Shown in pieces: positions 10,496-18,141 of a stretch of 64,000 bases of DNA (position 1 is its first letter; the number at the start of each line of letters is the position of its first letter). The notes below the pieces were generated by a model, which saw nothing but the letters and a program-made list of their open reading frames with translations, had not been told where the DNA came from and searched no databases. The stretch comes from Bifidobacterium parmae (GTDB taxonomy: Bacteria > Actinomycetota > Actinomycetes > Actinomycetales > Bifidobacteriaceae): NCBI RefSeq assembly GCF_002860365.1, contig NZ_NMWT01000013.1:95225-159224 (forward strand). Direction: 5' to 3'. Both the position numbers and the translations under genes were made by a program.

Positions 10496-11416
10496 TCATG
10501 CGCGCGGGGCACAAACCGCGTGCTGCGCGATCCAGCTGTGCATGGCGACGGCCGCCGCCGCGCCCGCGTTGATCGACCGCACCGAACCGAACTGCGAGAT
10601 GTACACGACGTCGTCGGCGAGGTCGAGCGCGGTCTCGGTCAGTCCCGGACCTTCCGCGCCGAACAGCAGCAGGCAGCGTTTCGGGAACGCGTACCGCTCC
10701 ATCGGCACGGCGCCGGGCACGATGTCCATCGCGACGACGCGCGCCGCCTCCAGCTCGCGTATGCGCGTCTCGGCGGCGTCGAGTTCCGCGAGGAACGGCG
10801 CCTGCGCGGCGCGCACGGCGGCCTGACGCGCCACGGCGCCGTCCGCCGCGACCGACGTTCCGCGCACGGCGGCCGTCGCGCGGGCGGCGGCCTCGTGCGC
10901 GTGGAACGCGGCCGCACCGGCGCGCGCCCGCTCGGCCGCGATCTCGCCGGCGATGCGCATGCGCCAGCAGCGCACCATCGCCGCGATCGACGCGTGATGC
11001 TCCATGTGCTGGTACAGTTCGGTCATCAGCGCGCCGTTGCGGTTCCACTTGTGCGGGCCGACGATGTGCACGCGCCGCGCCTGGAACGCGTTGGCGGTGC
11101 GCACCATCGAGCCGATGTTGAAGTCGTGCGTCCAGTTCTCGATGGCGACCTCGAAATCGTGGCGTCCGCGCGCGTCCAGATCCGCCTTGATCGCGGCGAC
11201 CGTCCAGTACCGGTAGCGGTCGAGCACGTTGCGCCGATCGCCCCGGTCGAGCAGTTCCGGGTCGTAGCGGAGGCGGTCGGCGTACAACGGCGACGACGGA
11301 TCGTCCGGCCGCGGCTCGCCGGGATGCGCCTCGGTCCACGGCCCGACGCCCACCTCGCGGAACACCGGCTCCCCGGACCGCTCGCCTTCCACATCAATAG
11401 GATTACGAGGATGCAT
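10496..11416 (-). CDS. TrmH/SpoU-family RNA 2'-O-methyltransferase
   Basis: 306 aa. The three SPOUT motifs are present: NFNIGSMVRTANAF-type motif 1 (read as FNIGSMVRTANAFQARRVH), LLFGAEGPGLT as motif 2, and VRSINAGAAAAVAMHSW as motif 3. Together these form the trefoil-knot SAM site that methylates a ribose 2'-OH in rRNA or tRNA. The exact target is unknown. Residues ~155-225 form an Ala/Arg-rich helical insertion between motifs 1 and 2, which makes this protein longer than a minimal SpoU enzyme. It starts 12 bases after the stop of the PRTase-like gene, so the two are probably co-transcribed and translationally coupled. Confidence 0.88.
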   Translation of the reverse strand: MHPRNPIDVEGERSGEPVFREVGVGPWTEAHPGEPRPDDPSSPLYADRLRYDPELLDRGDRRNVLDRYRYWTVAAIKADLDARGRHDFEVAIENWTHDFNIGSMVRTANAFQARRVHIVGPHKWNRNGALMTELYQHMEHHASIAAMVRCWRMRIAGEIAAERARAGAAAFHAHEAAARATAAVRGTSVAADGAVARQAAVRAAQAPFLAELDAAETRIRELEAARVVAMDIVPGAVPMERYAFPKRCLLLFGAEGPGLTETALDLADDVVYISQFGSVRSINAGAAAAVAMHSWIAQHAVCAPRA

Positions 11417-11428
11417 ATCTGGTTTCGT

Positions 11429-12070
11429 CTACTCCGCCAAATCGGACTCGTGGAACACCTGGATGAACGGCACCTCGTGCCGAGCGCCGTCGACCGGGCT
11501 GATGACGGTGATCTCATGCTCGTCCGCGCCCTTGCCGACGCCGCCGACCAGCGAGGCGACGGCCACGACGCTCGCGCCCTCGTGCTCGACGATCGAGAAG
11601 TCGAGGCTCAGCTCGTTGCCGTTGCGCAGCGTGACGAGTGAACTGGTCTGCACGTAGGATTTCTCGGACAGCCACGCGTCGAGCAGCAGCACGCGCTTGC
11701 CCTTGATCGACGGTCCCTTAATCGACGGGAACACGAAGTCCATGACGAATCCGTCGAGGTTCTCGCCGCGGGAGGCGGCGGCCTGGATCATCGAGCCGAC
11801 GAGCGGCACGGAGGCGGCGGTCAGCGCGCCGACAGCGTCGTAATCGTCGACGGAATAGCCGGCGTCCTCCAACGTGTCGAGCAGGACGTGGCCCATCACG
11901 GCCGCACCGTGATGGTCGAGCGTCACCGCGTACAGTTCGGAGAACGGCTTGCCGGCGACGCGCTCGCGCAGCAGGGCGCGGAGCTGCTCGCGCGGGTCGA
12001 GTGCGGCGAAGTCGATGGGCTCGTTGTGCAGGTCGGCGGGGCCGGTGGCGCGGAATCCTGAATCACTCAT
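11429..12070 (-). CDS. Phosphoribosyltransferase-like protein
   Basis: 213 aa from the ATG at 12070 (MSDSGFRATGP). A reading frame continues 30 codons further upstream but has no conserved look. The middle resembles the type I PRTase fold of orotate phosphoribosyltransferases: YAVTLDHHGAAVMGHVLLD, DAVGALTAASVPLVGSMI, then a KGKRVLLLDAWLS strand where the PRPP-binding loop should be. The canonical acidic pair followed by Thr-Thr-Gly is not present, so it may bind nucleotides without catalysing transfer. It precedes the SpoU methyltransferase by 12 bases and follows csoR by 96. I cannot assign a pathway. Confidence 0.6.
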   Translation of the reverse strand: MSDSGFRATGPADLHNEPIDFAALDPREQLRALLRERVAGKPFSELYAVTLDHHGAAVMGHVLLDTLEDAGYSVDDYDAVGALTAASVPLVGSMIQAAASRGENLDGFVMDFVFPSIKGPSIKGKRVLLLDAWLSEKSYVQTSSLVTLRNGNELSLDFSIVEHEGASVVAVASLVGGVGKGADEHEITVISPVDGARHEVPFIQVFHESDLAE

Positions 12071-12166
12071 ATTCCATAGGGTACGGCGCGCCCTCGTCAC
12101 GGGACGCGGGCGTGCGCACCGCCGCAGGCCGGGCGCACGCACCGTCACGACCGCACACACGCACCG

Positions 12167-12448
12167 TCACGAGCGCACGAGGCGCGCGATGGCGGCGGAC
12201 GCCTCGGCGAGCTTCTCGTCGGCCACGTCGCCGCCTTCGGCCGACGCCTGCCGCACGCAATGGTTGAGATGGTCGTCGAGCAGCAACAGCGCCACGGATT
12301 TGAGCGCCGAATTCGCGGCGGAGATCTGCGTGAGCACGTCGATGCAGTACTTGTCGTCGTCCACCATCTGCTCGATGGCGCGCACCTGCCCCTCGATGCG
12401 CCGCAACCGCGCCAGCACCTTCGTCTTGTCGTAGCCGTAGCCGTGCAT
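12167..12448 (-). CDS. csoR: CsoR-type copper-sensing repressor
   Basis: 93 aa, all-helical, of the CsoR/RcnR/FrmR family. The Cu(I) ligands are visible as Cys in KYCIDVL and the His and Cys in DHLNHCVRQ (C-x24-H-x3-C). The conserved start is LARLRRIEGQVRAIEQMVDD. In the apo form these proteins bind a G/C-tract palindrome and release it when Cu(I) binds. The gene is divergent from the copper ATPase. A matching palindrome lies between them at 12575-12591, so it probably represses the ATPase gene and perhaps itself. Confidence 0.9.
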   Translation of the reverse strand: MHGYGYDKTKVLARLRRIEGQVRAIEQMVDDDKYCIDVLTQISAANSALKSVALLLLDDHLNHCVRQASAEGGDVADEKLAEASAAIARLVRS

Positions 12449-12574
12449 CGCGAGTCTCCTTTCGTCGCCGCATCATCATTCCGCAGTTCCGTCGTTCCAC
12501 CGTTTCCGCCGTTTCCGCAACGGGCCGGCCGTTGGCCCCGTGCCGTTCGCCGTGCGGAAAACACCATCCAGTAT

Positions 12575-12618
12575 ATACCCCATAGGGGTATTGGGTATAC
12601 ACTGTGAGGCGGTATACG
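12575..12618 (+). promoter_or_regulatory. CsoR operator overlapping the copper ATPase promoter
   Basis: A perfect inverted repeat, ATACCCC-ATA-GGGGTAT (12575-12591), resembles known CsoR boxes. It abuts TTGGGT (12591-12596, a candidate -35). After 16 bases comes TATACG (12613-12618, candidate -10). The ATPase ATG at 12648 follows with GAGGAG as ribosome-binding site. Binding of CsoR here would block the promoter. Confidence 0.7.
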
Positions 12619-12647
12619 ATGGACTGAGACGAGAACGAGGAGCGGAC

Positions 12648-15600
12648 ATGGAACTGAACATCTTCACGTGCGTCGCCGCACTGGTCGTCGCGGCGCTCGC
12701 GACGTGGCTCATCCTGCGGTTCTTCTTCGGCGAGCGCAAGGGCGTGGCCGGCGAACTGCACGAAGGCGTCCAGCGCGCCACCATCACCGTGAAGGGCGGC
12801 TACTCCCCCGATGTGGTGACGATGCGCGCCGGCGTGCCGATCACGCTGAACTTCGACCGGCAGGAGACCGGAGAATGCACGTCGCACGTGGTGTTCGGCG
12901 ACTTGGGGCTCGACGCGATGCTGCCCGGCAACACGGCCACCGAGGTGCGGTTGCCCGCACTGCCGGCCGGCGACTACCCGTTCGCCTGCGGCATGAACAT
13001 GGTGCACGGCCTGCTGCGCGTCGAGGGCGACGGGACGGGCGCCGGCGAAGCGGCAAGTGCCGTCGAAACGGATGGAGCGGGAGCCGGGTCCACGGGTGCG
13101 CCCGCCGCCGACGTGGCCGGGCGCACGGCGCATCATGGTATGGCAGGCACACCGTCCCTCGGCAGCGCCGATACGCCGTCGGACGCCTCCGCGACGGATT
13201 ACGCGGCGAACGAGGCACGCGAAGCCGAGGAACGGCGGAGCGAGATCCGCAACCTCACCAAGCTGGTCGCGATCGGCACGGTGCTGACGCTCCCGGTGTT
13301 CGCGGTGATGATGATCCACATGGCGAACCACATGCTGCTGCCGGACTGGCTCACGAACCCGTGGTGGCAGGCGATCCTCATCACGCCGGTCATGTTCTAC
13401 TGCGGCGCGCCGATCCATCAGGTCGGGTTCCCCGCGCTGCGCCATCGCGCGCCGGATATGAACTCGCTCGTCTCGCTGGGCACGGGCGCCGCCTACCTGT
13501 ACAGCCTGCTCGTGTGCATCGCGCCATGGCTGCTGCCCGAGGGCTCGCGCGAACCGTATTTCGAGTCGGTGGGCGTGGTCATCACGCTCGTGCTCGTCGG
13601 CCGCCTGCTGGAGACGAAGGCGCGCGAGGGCACCGGCAAGGCGGTGCAGAGTCTTATCAAGCTGCGCCCGCGCGTCGCACACAAGCTTGAAAAGGTTGAG
13701 AAGGCCGCTGCGCAGGTTTCAGGAGCCGGGGAACCCGTGGCCGGGGCGAACGTGCATGATTCCGAAGGTGTTGTGCATGGTTCGGACGGCAATGTGCATG
13801 GTTCCGGGGCGAACGTGCACGATTCCGAGGGCAACGTGCAGCATTCCGATACGAACCTGCACGCCCCTGTCGTGAAGACCGCTTCGCGGACGGGCGAACG
13901 CTGGCTCAATCCAAGCGCCTTCCACGACGTCGATATCGATGAGGTGAAGCCCGGAGACCTGCTCGTAATCAAGGCGGGAGAACGCATTCCGGCCGATGGC
14001 GTGGTCGTCGCGGGCGAGGCCGAGGTGGACGAGTCGATGATCACCGGCGAGTCCCGTCCGGTGCGCAAGACCCCGGTCTTCACGACCGCACCCCACACGT
14101 TCGCCGAAAACGACTACACGTCTGGTCCGGATTCCTACACGTTGGGTGCCGAACCATACACATTCGACTCCGAACCCCGCACAACACCCTCCGAACCGTA
14201 CACATTCGCCGACGGCGATGGCGATACCACGGCTTCCGAGGGGCCCACTCCCGCCCGCCCGTCCACGCTCACCGGCGCGACCGTGGTGCTGCGCGGCAAC
14301 CTGCTCATGCGCGTCACGCAGACCGGCGGCGACACCGTGCTCTCGCAGATCGTCGCGATGGTGGCACGCGCCCAGGCGACGAAGGCGCCGGTGCAGCGTC
14401 TCGCCGACCGCATCGCCCGCGTGTTCGTGCCGGCCGTGTTCATCATCGCCGTGTGGACGTTCGCGATCTGGCTGGCGCTCGGTCCGGATCCGAAGCTCGC
14501 GCACGCGCTGGTCACGGCGGTGAGCGTGCTCATCATCGCATGCCCGTGCGCGCTGGGACTCGCGACGCCGCTGTCGGTCACGGCGGCGACCGGCGTGGGC
14601 GCGACGAACGGCGTGCTCGTGACCAGCGCGAAGGCGCTGGAACGGGCACGCGAGATCGGCACGGTCGTGTTCGACAAGACCGGCACGATCACGCGCGGCG
14701 TGGCCGACGCGGATTCCGCGGATTGGAGCCGCCCCAGCTATGAGCGTGATACGGTCAAGCCCGGTTCGAAGGAGGCGGTGGCCGCGTTGCGCGCGGCCGG
14801 CATCCGCACGGTCATGCTGTCCGGCGACAAGGCCGAGGTGGCGGCCGGCATCGCGCGCGAGGTCGGCATCGACACGGTGATCGCGCAGGTCAGGCCCGAC
14901 GGGAAGGCGTACTGGATCGAACGATTGCAGCATGAGCCGCATGAGGGTCTGATCGCGATGGTCGGCGATGGCATCAACGACGCGCCCGCGCTCACGCAGG
15001 CGGATCTGGGATTCGCGATCGGCACCGGCACAGACGTGGCGATGCAGTCCGCGGACGTGACGCTGATGAGCGGCGACCTGCGCGGCGTGATCCGTACAAT
15101 CAACCTGTCGCAGGCGACGATGCGCAACATCCGGCAGAACCTCGGATGGGCGTTCGGCTACAACGTGATCGGCATCCCGATCGCGGCAGGCGTACTCTAC
15201 CCGCTCACCGGATGGCTGCTGAGCCCGATGATCGCCGGTCTCGCGATGGCCCTGAGCTCCGTCTGTCTGGTCCTCAACGCCAACCGCCTCAACCGCATCA
15301 CCCTCAGCGACAATGTCGTGACGGCGACGGCCTCCGGCGCCCGCTCCCCCCGCCCCACAGCCGACCGAACGAAGGCATCGGCGGCGAAGTCAGTCAAGGA
15401 GACACGCATCGCCCCCGAAGCCAGCACCTCCCGAACAGGAGAGCCGTCAGGCTCCTCCATCCAGCCGTCGGCGGTTTCTTCCTGCTCCCCCTCCGAGGGG
15501 GAGCTGTCGGCGAAGCCGACTGAGAGGGTGTCCGGTGCTGGTGCCAGTACCGGCACCAGCACCGGCAGCGTCGACCACAGCACCGCCGACCTCATCCCCC

Positions 15601-15884
15601 GCGTCATCATCGACGAACGCATCTCCCTCACCACCAGCACTTCCCCATCAACCACAACGAAGGAGAACACCATGGAAATGAACCACATGCACCACGACCA
15701 CATGGCCATGCACCACGCCGCCCCCGCCGAGGGCGAGACCGCCACCGATCCGGTGTGCGGCATGACGGTCGCGGTGAACGCGGACGCGATCACCCGCGAG
15801 TACGAGGGCAAGACCTACTACTTCTGCGGCGAGCACTGCGCCAACAACTTCGCCAAGGCCCCCCAGATCTTCCTGGAGCACTGA
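12648..15884 (+). CDS. Cupredoxin / P1B copper ATPase / YHS fusion lacking the nucleotide-binding domain
   Basis: 1078 aa from the ATG at 12648, with AGGAG 8 bases upstream. Order: one N-terminal membrane helix; a cupredoxin-like domain (~35-125, with TSHVVFGDLGL and FACGMNMVHG); a P1B-ATPase core with TGES near 467, CPC at 632-634 and DKTGT with phosphorylated D676; a second cytosolic half with MLSGDK near 725 and GDGINDAPAL; and a C-terminal YHS domain (DPVCGMTV...YYFCGEHCANNF). From D676 to the SGD motif is only 51 residues. In CopA-type pumps this gap is ~120 and holds the N-domain with its HP motif, which is absent here. Two heptapeptide arrays (368-409 and 482-523) and a REP-like element (946-961) are read in frame. 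An internal ATG at 15672 with AAGGAG could make the YHS part alone. It is likely copper-regulated by CsoR. ATP use is doubtful. Confidence 0.85.
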   Translation: MELNIFTCVAALVVAALATWLILRFFFGERKGVAGELHEGVQRATITVKGGYSPDVVTMRAGVPITLNFDRQETGECTSHVVFGDLGLDAMLPGNTATEVRLPALPAGDYPFACGMNMVHGLLRVEGDGTGAGEAASAVETDGAGAGSTGAPAADVAGRTAHHGMAGTPSLGSADTPSDASATDYAANEAREAEERRSEIRNLTKLVAIGTVLTLPVFAVMMIHMANHMLLPDWLTNPWWQAILITPVMFYCGAPIHQVGFPALRHRAPDMNSLVSLGTGAAYLYSLLVCIAPWLLPEGSREPYFESVGVVITLVLVGRLLETKAREGTGKAVQSLIKLRPRVAHKLEKVEKAAAQVSGAGEPVAGANVHDSEGVVHGSDGNVHGSGANVHDSEGNVQHSDTNLHAPVVKTASRTGERWLNPSAFHDVDIDEVKPGDLLVIKAGERIPADGVVVAGEAEVDESMITGESRPVRKTPVFTTAPHTFAENDYTSGPDSYTLGAEPYTFDSEPRTTPSEPYTFADGDGDTTASEGPTPARPSTLTGATVVLRGNLLMRVTQTGGDTVLSQIVAMVARAQATKAPVQRLADRIARVFVPAVFIIAVWTFAIWLALGPDPKLAHALVTAVSVLIIACPCALGLATPLSVTAATGVGATNGVLVTSAKALERAREIGTVVFDKTGTITRGVADADSADWSRPSYERDTVKPGSKEAVAALRAAGIRTVMLSGDKAEVAAGIAREVGIDTVIAQVRPDGKAYWIERLQHEPHEGLIAMVGDGINDAPALTQADLGFAIGTGTDVAMQSADVTLMSGDLRGVIRTINLSQATMRNIRQNLGWAFGYNVIGIPIAAGVLYPLTGWLLSPMIAGLAMALSSVCLVLNANRLNRITLSDNVVTATASGARSPRPTADRTKASAAKSVKETRIAPEASTSRTGEPSGSSIQPSAVSSCSPSEGELSAKPTERVSGAGASTGTSTGSVDHSTADLIPRVIIDERISLTTSTSPSTTTKENTMEMNHMHHDHMAMHHAAPAEGETATDPVCGMTVAVNADAITREYEGKTYYFCGEHCANNFAKAPQIFLEH
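13749..13874 (+). repeat. 21-bp array, six forward units, in frame in the ATPase
   Basis: Units start at 13749, 13770, 13791, 13812, 13833 and 13854, exactly 21 bp apart. Consensus is AACGTGCATGRTTCCG plus a variable end. They are read as heptapeptides (NVHDSEG, VVHGSDG, NVHGSGA, NVHDSEG, NVQHSDT, NLHAPVV). Units 3, 5 and 6 match units 3, 5 and 6 of the intergenic array at 39139-39264. Confidence 0.9.
14091..14216 (+). repeat. 21-bp array, six inverted units, in frame in the ATPase
   Basis: Units start at 14091, 14112, 14133, 14154, 14175 and 14196. The core YACACRTTCG is the reverse complement of the forward core. They are read as PHTFAEN, DYTSGPD, SYTLGAE, PYTFDSE, PRTTPSE and PYTFADG. They lie just after the TGES loop of the actuator domain. 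Confidence 0.9.
15484..15530 (+). repeat. REP-like element (A type) inside the ATPase frame
   Basis: GCTCCCC-CTCCGAG-GGGGAGC, then GTCGGCgaaGCCGAC, then TGAGAGGGTG. It is read in frame without a stop as SPSEGELSAKPTERV, in the linker between the last membrane helix and the YHS domain. Confidence 0.85.
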
Positions 15885-15896
15885 TTCCGCCCCCTT

Positions 15897-16045
15897 GGCC
15901 CCCTCTGACGGGACATCGCCGTCAAGCAAACGCCAGAGGCGTTTGCAGGCGATGTGCGAGCCGACAGGCGAGCCGATATGAGGTCGGCCGAAGGCCGTCC
16001 GTAACTGCAGGACGGGCTGTCAGCCGCAGGCTGACTGGGGGAGAG
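15897..16045. repeat. Long, diverged REP-like element
   Basis: Begins GGCCCCCTCTGACG and ends CTGTCAGCCGCAGGCTGACTG plus GGGGAG (stated in two parts). The ends match the A-type family, with a ~100-bp insert of nested palindromes (GGCCGAAGGCC and CAAACGCC/GGCGTTTG). It lies downstream of the copper ATPase. Confidence 0.6.
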
Positions 16046-16133
16046 ATAGCTGGAACGTAACTTCAGCAGCGTCCCCAATCCCCTTCAAAAGGAGTCGCCC
16101 GCCGAAGGCGGACCGAAGCAAAAACCATATAAC

Positions 16134-16181
16134 GAAACCGGCCCGTCGCCCCGCAATACACAGGGCCGACGGGCCGGTTTC
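16134..16181. terminator. Bidirectional terminator between the copper ATPase and the aquaporin gene
   Basis: A 15-bp perfect stem, GAAACCGGCCCGTCG with its complement, separated by 18 bases. It lies between two convergent genes. Confidence 0.75.
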
Positions 16182-16272
16182 TCATTATGCGCGACTACAT
16201 ATCACGCCCTGTCCATGCAGTGTTCGCGACGTTTCGCCGCCCACTGCCACGAACAGCCCACCGGGCTGTTCG

Positions 16273-17004
16273 TCACGCGAAGAACGCCTTGAACAGCCAG
16301 GCGCCGACGATCGCGCCCACGATCGGGGCGACGACCGGAATCCACGCCTCGTTCCAGCGGGACGTGCCCTTGGACGGGATCGGCAGGATGGCGTGCAGGA
16401 CGCGCGGCATGAGGTCGCGGGCCGGGTTCAGGCCGGGGCCGGTCGGGCCGCCCATGGAGGTGACAAGGCCCCACACGATGAAGCCGACGACGATCGCGGC
16501 GGCGGCCGGATCCTTCTCGCCCCACGGGTCCATCAGGCAGCACAGCGCGCCGAAGACGAGCACGAGCGTGCCGAACATCTCGTTGAGGAAGTAGTTGAGC
16601 TTCTTGTTGTCCGCGTCGGTGGTGCAGAACGTGGCGAGGATGGCCTCGGCGTCATCGGTGTCCTTGTAGTGCGGGTAGTACGTGAGGTACACGATGAACT
16701 GGCCGAGCGCGGCGCCGAGCAGCTGCGCGATGATGTACGGCAGCACCTCGTCCCACGGGAACATGCCGTTGATGGCCTGCGCGAGGGTCATGGCCGGGTT
16801 GATGTGGGCGCCGGAGACCGCGCCGAACATGAGCACCGGGAACATGACGCCGAAGCCGTAGCCCATGGCGATGTTGAGCCAGCCGGCGTGGTGGCCCTTC
16901 GTGTTCTTGAGCTCGACGTTGGCGACGGAGCCGTTGCCGAAGATCATCAGGATGGCGGTGCCGAAGAACTCGGCGGCCAGCTTGGTAAAGAGGGAGTATT
17001 CCAC
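16273..17004 (-). CDS. Aquaporin/glycerol facilitator (MIP family)
   Basis: 243 aa from a GTG at 17004 within an AAGAAGAAGCA leader. An open frame continues 70 codons upstream, but it runs through two REP elements and is not coding. Six membrane segments and the two half-helices are present: HINPAMTLAQ (first NPA) and GLNPARDLMP (second NPA). The Asp after the second NPAR, and the length, fit glycerol-conducting GlpF proteins better than strict water channels. It moves glycerol or small solutes across the membrane. It is a single gene, with its terminator at 16134-16181. Confidence 0.88.
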   Translation of the reverse strand: MEYSLFTKLAAEFFGTAILMIFGNGSVANVELKNTKGHHAGWLNIAMGYGFGVMFPVLMFGAVSGAHINPAMTLAQAINGMFPWDEVLPYIIAQLLGAALGQFIVYLTYYPHYKDTDDAEAILATFCTTDADNKKLNYFLNEMFGTLVLVFGALCCLMDPWGEKDPAAAAIVVGFIVWGLVTSMGGPTGPGLNPARDLMPRVLHAILPIPSKGTSRWNEAWIPVVAPIVGAIVGAWLFKAFFA

Positions 17005-17153
17005 TGCTTCTTCTTTTCTTCTTGTTCTTGTCTGGATTGATGATGCGGCCGCCCGAAAGGCGGGAGACAAACAAACGAGCCAAGCATACGCCGAGGGCTG
17101 AACTGGTTGGCTCCACCGTCGCCCCACGCCGCCCACGGACGCGATATATTTCC

Positions 17154-17198
17154 GCTCCCGCCGGCGGGAGCTGTCGGACAGACCCGACTGAGGGCGGG
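17154..17198. repeat. REP-like element (A type)
   Basis: GCTCCCGCCGGCGGGAGC, then GTCGGACAGACCCGAC and TGAGGGCGGG. It sits upstream of the aquaporin gene. Confidence 0.8.
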
Positions 17199-17230
17199 CA
17201 AGACAAGCACGCATGCCAACCCCATGTTTC

Positions 17231-17276
17231 GCTCCCGCTGGCGGGAGCTGTCGGACGAAGTCCGACTGAGGGTGGT
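17231..17276. repeat. REP-like element (A type)
   Basis: GCTCCCGCTGGCGGGAGC, then GTCGGACGAAGTCCGAC and TGAGGGTGGT. Its second stem differs from the 17154 copy by paired changes, so the fold is kept. Confidence 0.8.
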
Positions 17277-17280
17277 CGGA

Positions 17281-17314
17281 AAAACAAAAAGACCGGAATC
17301 TTTCGATTCCGGTC
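17281..17314 (-). terminator. Intrinsic terminator of tRNA-Lys
   Basis: On the minus strand GACCGGAATC-GAAA-GATTCCGGTC is followed by TTTTTGTTTT. It starts 8 bases after the tRNA 3' end. Confidence 0.9.
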
Positions 17315-17321
17315 TTGCTTG

Positions 17322-17395
17322 TGCCCCCGCAGGGATTCGAACCCTGGACACGCTGATTAAGAGTCAGCTGCTCTAACCAACTGAGCTACAGGGGC
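17322..17395 (-). tRNA. tRNA-Lys (anticodon CTT)
   Basis: 74 nt. The acceptor arms GCCCCTG/CGGGGGC pair (with wobble), the D-arm is GCTCAGTTGGTTAGAGC, and the anticodon loop CTCTTAA carries CTT. The T-arm has GGTTCGAATCC. The discriminator base is A and CCA is not encoded. A promoter lies 40 bases upstream and a strong terminator follows. Confidence 0.95.
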
Positions 17396-17434
17396 GTTGG
17401 TTAGTTGTTGAAGTGTTCCTTGCAACGAGTGATA

Positions 17435-17462
17435 AATATACTCGTGTTTGCTTCTGACGCAA
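17435..17462 (-). promoter_or_regulatory. Probable tRNA-Lys promoter
   Basis: Minus-strand TTGCGT, 16 bases, TATATT. The -10 box ends about 40 bases before the mature tRNA 5' end. Confidence 0.6.
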
Positions 17463-17636
17463 CCCTCGGCGTGTCGCCCGAAATTCCAACGTTCTTGAAA
17501 TCACGGATTCGGCGCCCGCACACCTTGACCACCCCTCCTAAGCCGCCCCGCAAACCGCTCTTCACATAATCGTCACATAAATGGCTGATGCCATACCCGA
17601 GCGGTCGCACCAGCGCCTCCCAAACCGTCGCATCCG

Positions 17637-17875
17637 CACCAACCTTGGCACGCCGCAGTCGCAATCGGCCCTTCCAGCGTCGCATCCACGCCACCACTGG
17701 CACGGGACCGACGCAACAGCCACCCCACACGTGTCCACCGCGCCAACCTTGGCACAACGCCGACGCAAAACCCCGCCGGAGAATCATTTCCGTGCCATCC
17801 GTGGCACGGAACCGACGCCAAGGCCGCCCCACTCATCGTCATCGCGCCATCCTTGGCACGGAACCGACGCAAACC
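17637..17875. repeat. 52-bp tandem array, five units, each with a small hairpin
   Basis: TTGGCAC or a variant occurs at 17645, 17697, 17749, 17801 and 17853, exactly 52 bp apart. Each is preceded by a complementary GTGCCA/GCGCCA and followed by GGAACCGACGCAA-like sequence. In the 17801 unit the stem is GTGCCA-TCCG-TGGCAC. A more degenerate unit may precede at 17593. Since 52 is not a multiple of three, the overlapping ORFs are unlikely to be real. Apart from the tRNA and the repeats, 17396-17981 shows no gene. Confidence 0.8.
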
Positions 17876-17886
17876 CGCGCAAGCGC

Positions 17887-17934
17887 AGCATCGCAACCCC
17901 ACAGCATCGCAACCCCACAGCATCGCAACCCCAC
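17887..17934. repeat. 16-bp perfect tandem repeat, three copies
   Basis: AGCATCGCAACCCCAC is repeated three times without mismatch, directly after the 52-bp array. Confidence 0.9.
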
Positions 17935-17981
17935 AATGGCCCCGCCCGGCAACCCCGCAACACCCGCACATACGAAACGAA

Positions 17982-18027
17982 AACCCCGCGCCGCCGCGTG
18001 AACAACAGTCACGCACGGCACGGGGTT
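17982..18027 (-). terminator. Terminator of the rpsF-ssb-rpsR-rplI operon
   Basis: A long imperfect hairpin with AACCCCG/CGGGGTT outer arms and GCGTGA/TCACGC inner arms. On the minus strand it is followed by TTTCGTTTCG. It lies 115 bases beyond the rplI stop. Confidence 0.65.
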
Positions 18028-18141
18028 CTCAGTGCTTAAGCTCAGACTTCAATGACTTCACTGACTTCAATCAGATCAAGTCAGTCTGATGGGGCCCGGT
18101 GGCGGCCATCGGTACTCACTCGATGGTCACCGCCGGAATCG

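Noticed and set aside
16273-17214. A longer aquaporin start at 17214
   Set aside because: The extra 70 codons pass through a REP-like element. The GTG at 17004 begins at the conserved first helix.
17637-17934. CRISPR array
   Set aside because: There are no unique equal-length spacers between identical repeats. The whole 52-bp unit repeats with drift and no cas gene is near.
17401-18089. Several 60-150-codon frames on both strands over the 52-bp array
   Set aside because: The period of 52 is not a multiple of three, frames on both strands are equally open, and no frame has a start with a ribosome-binding site or a known motif.
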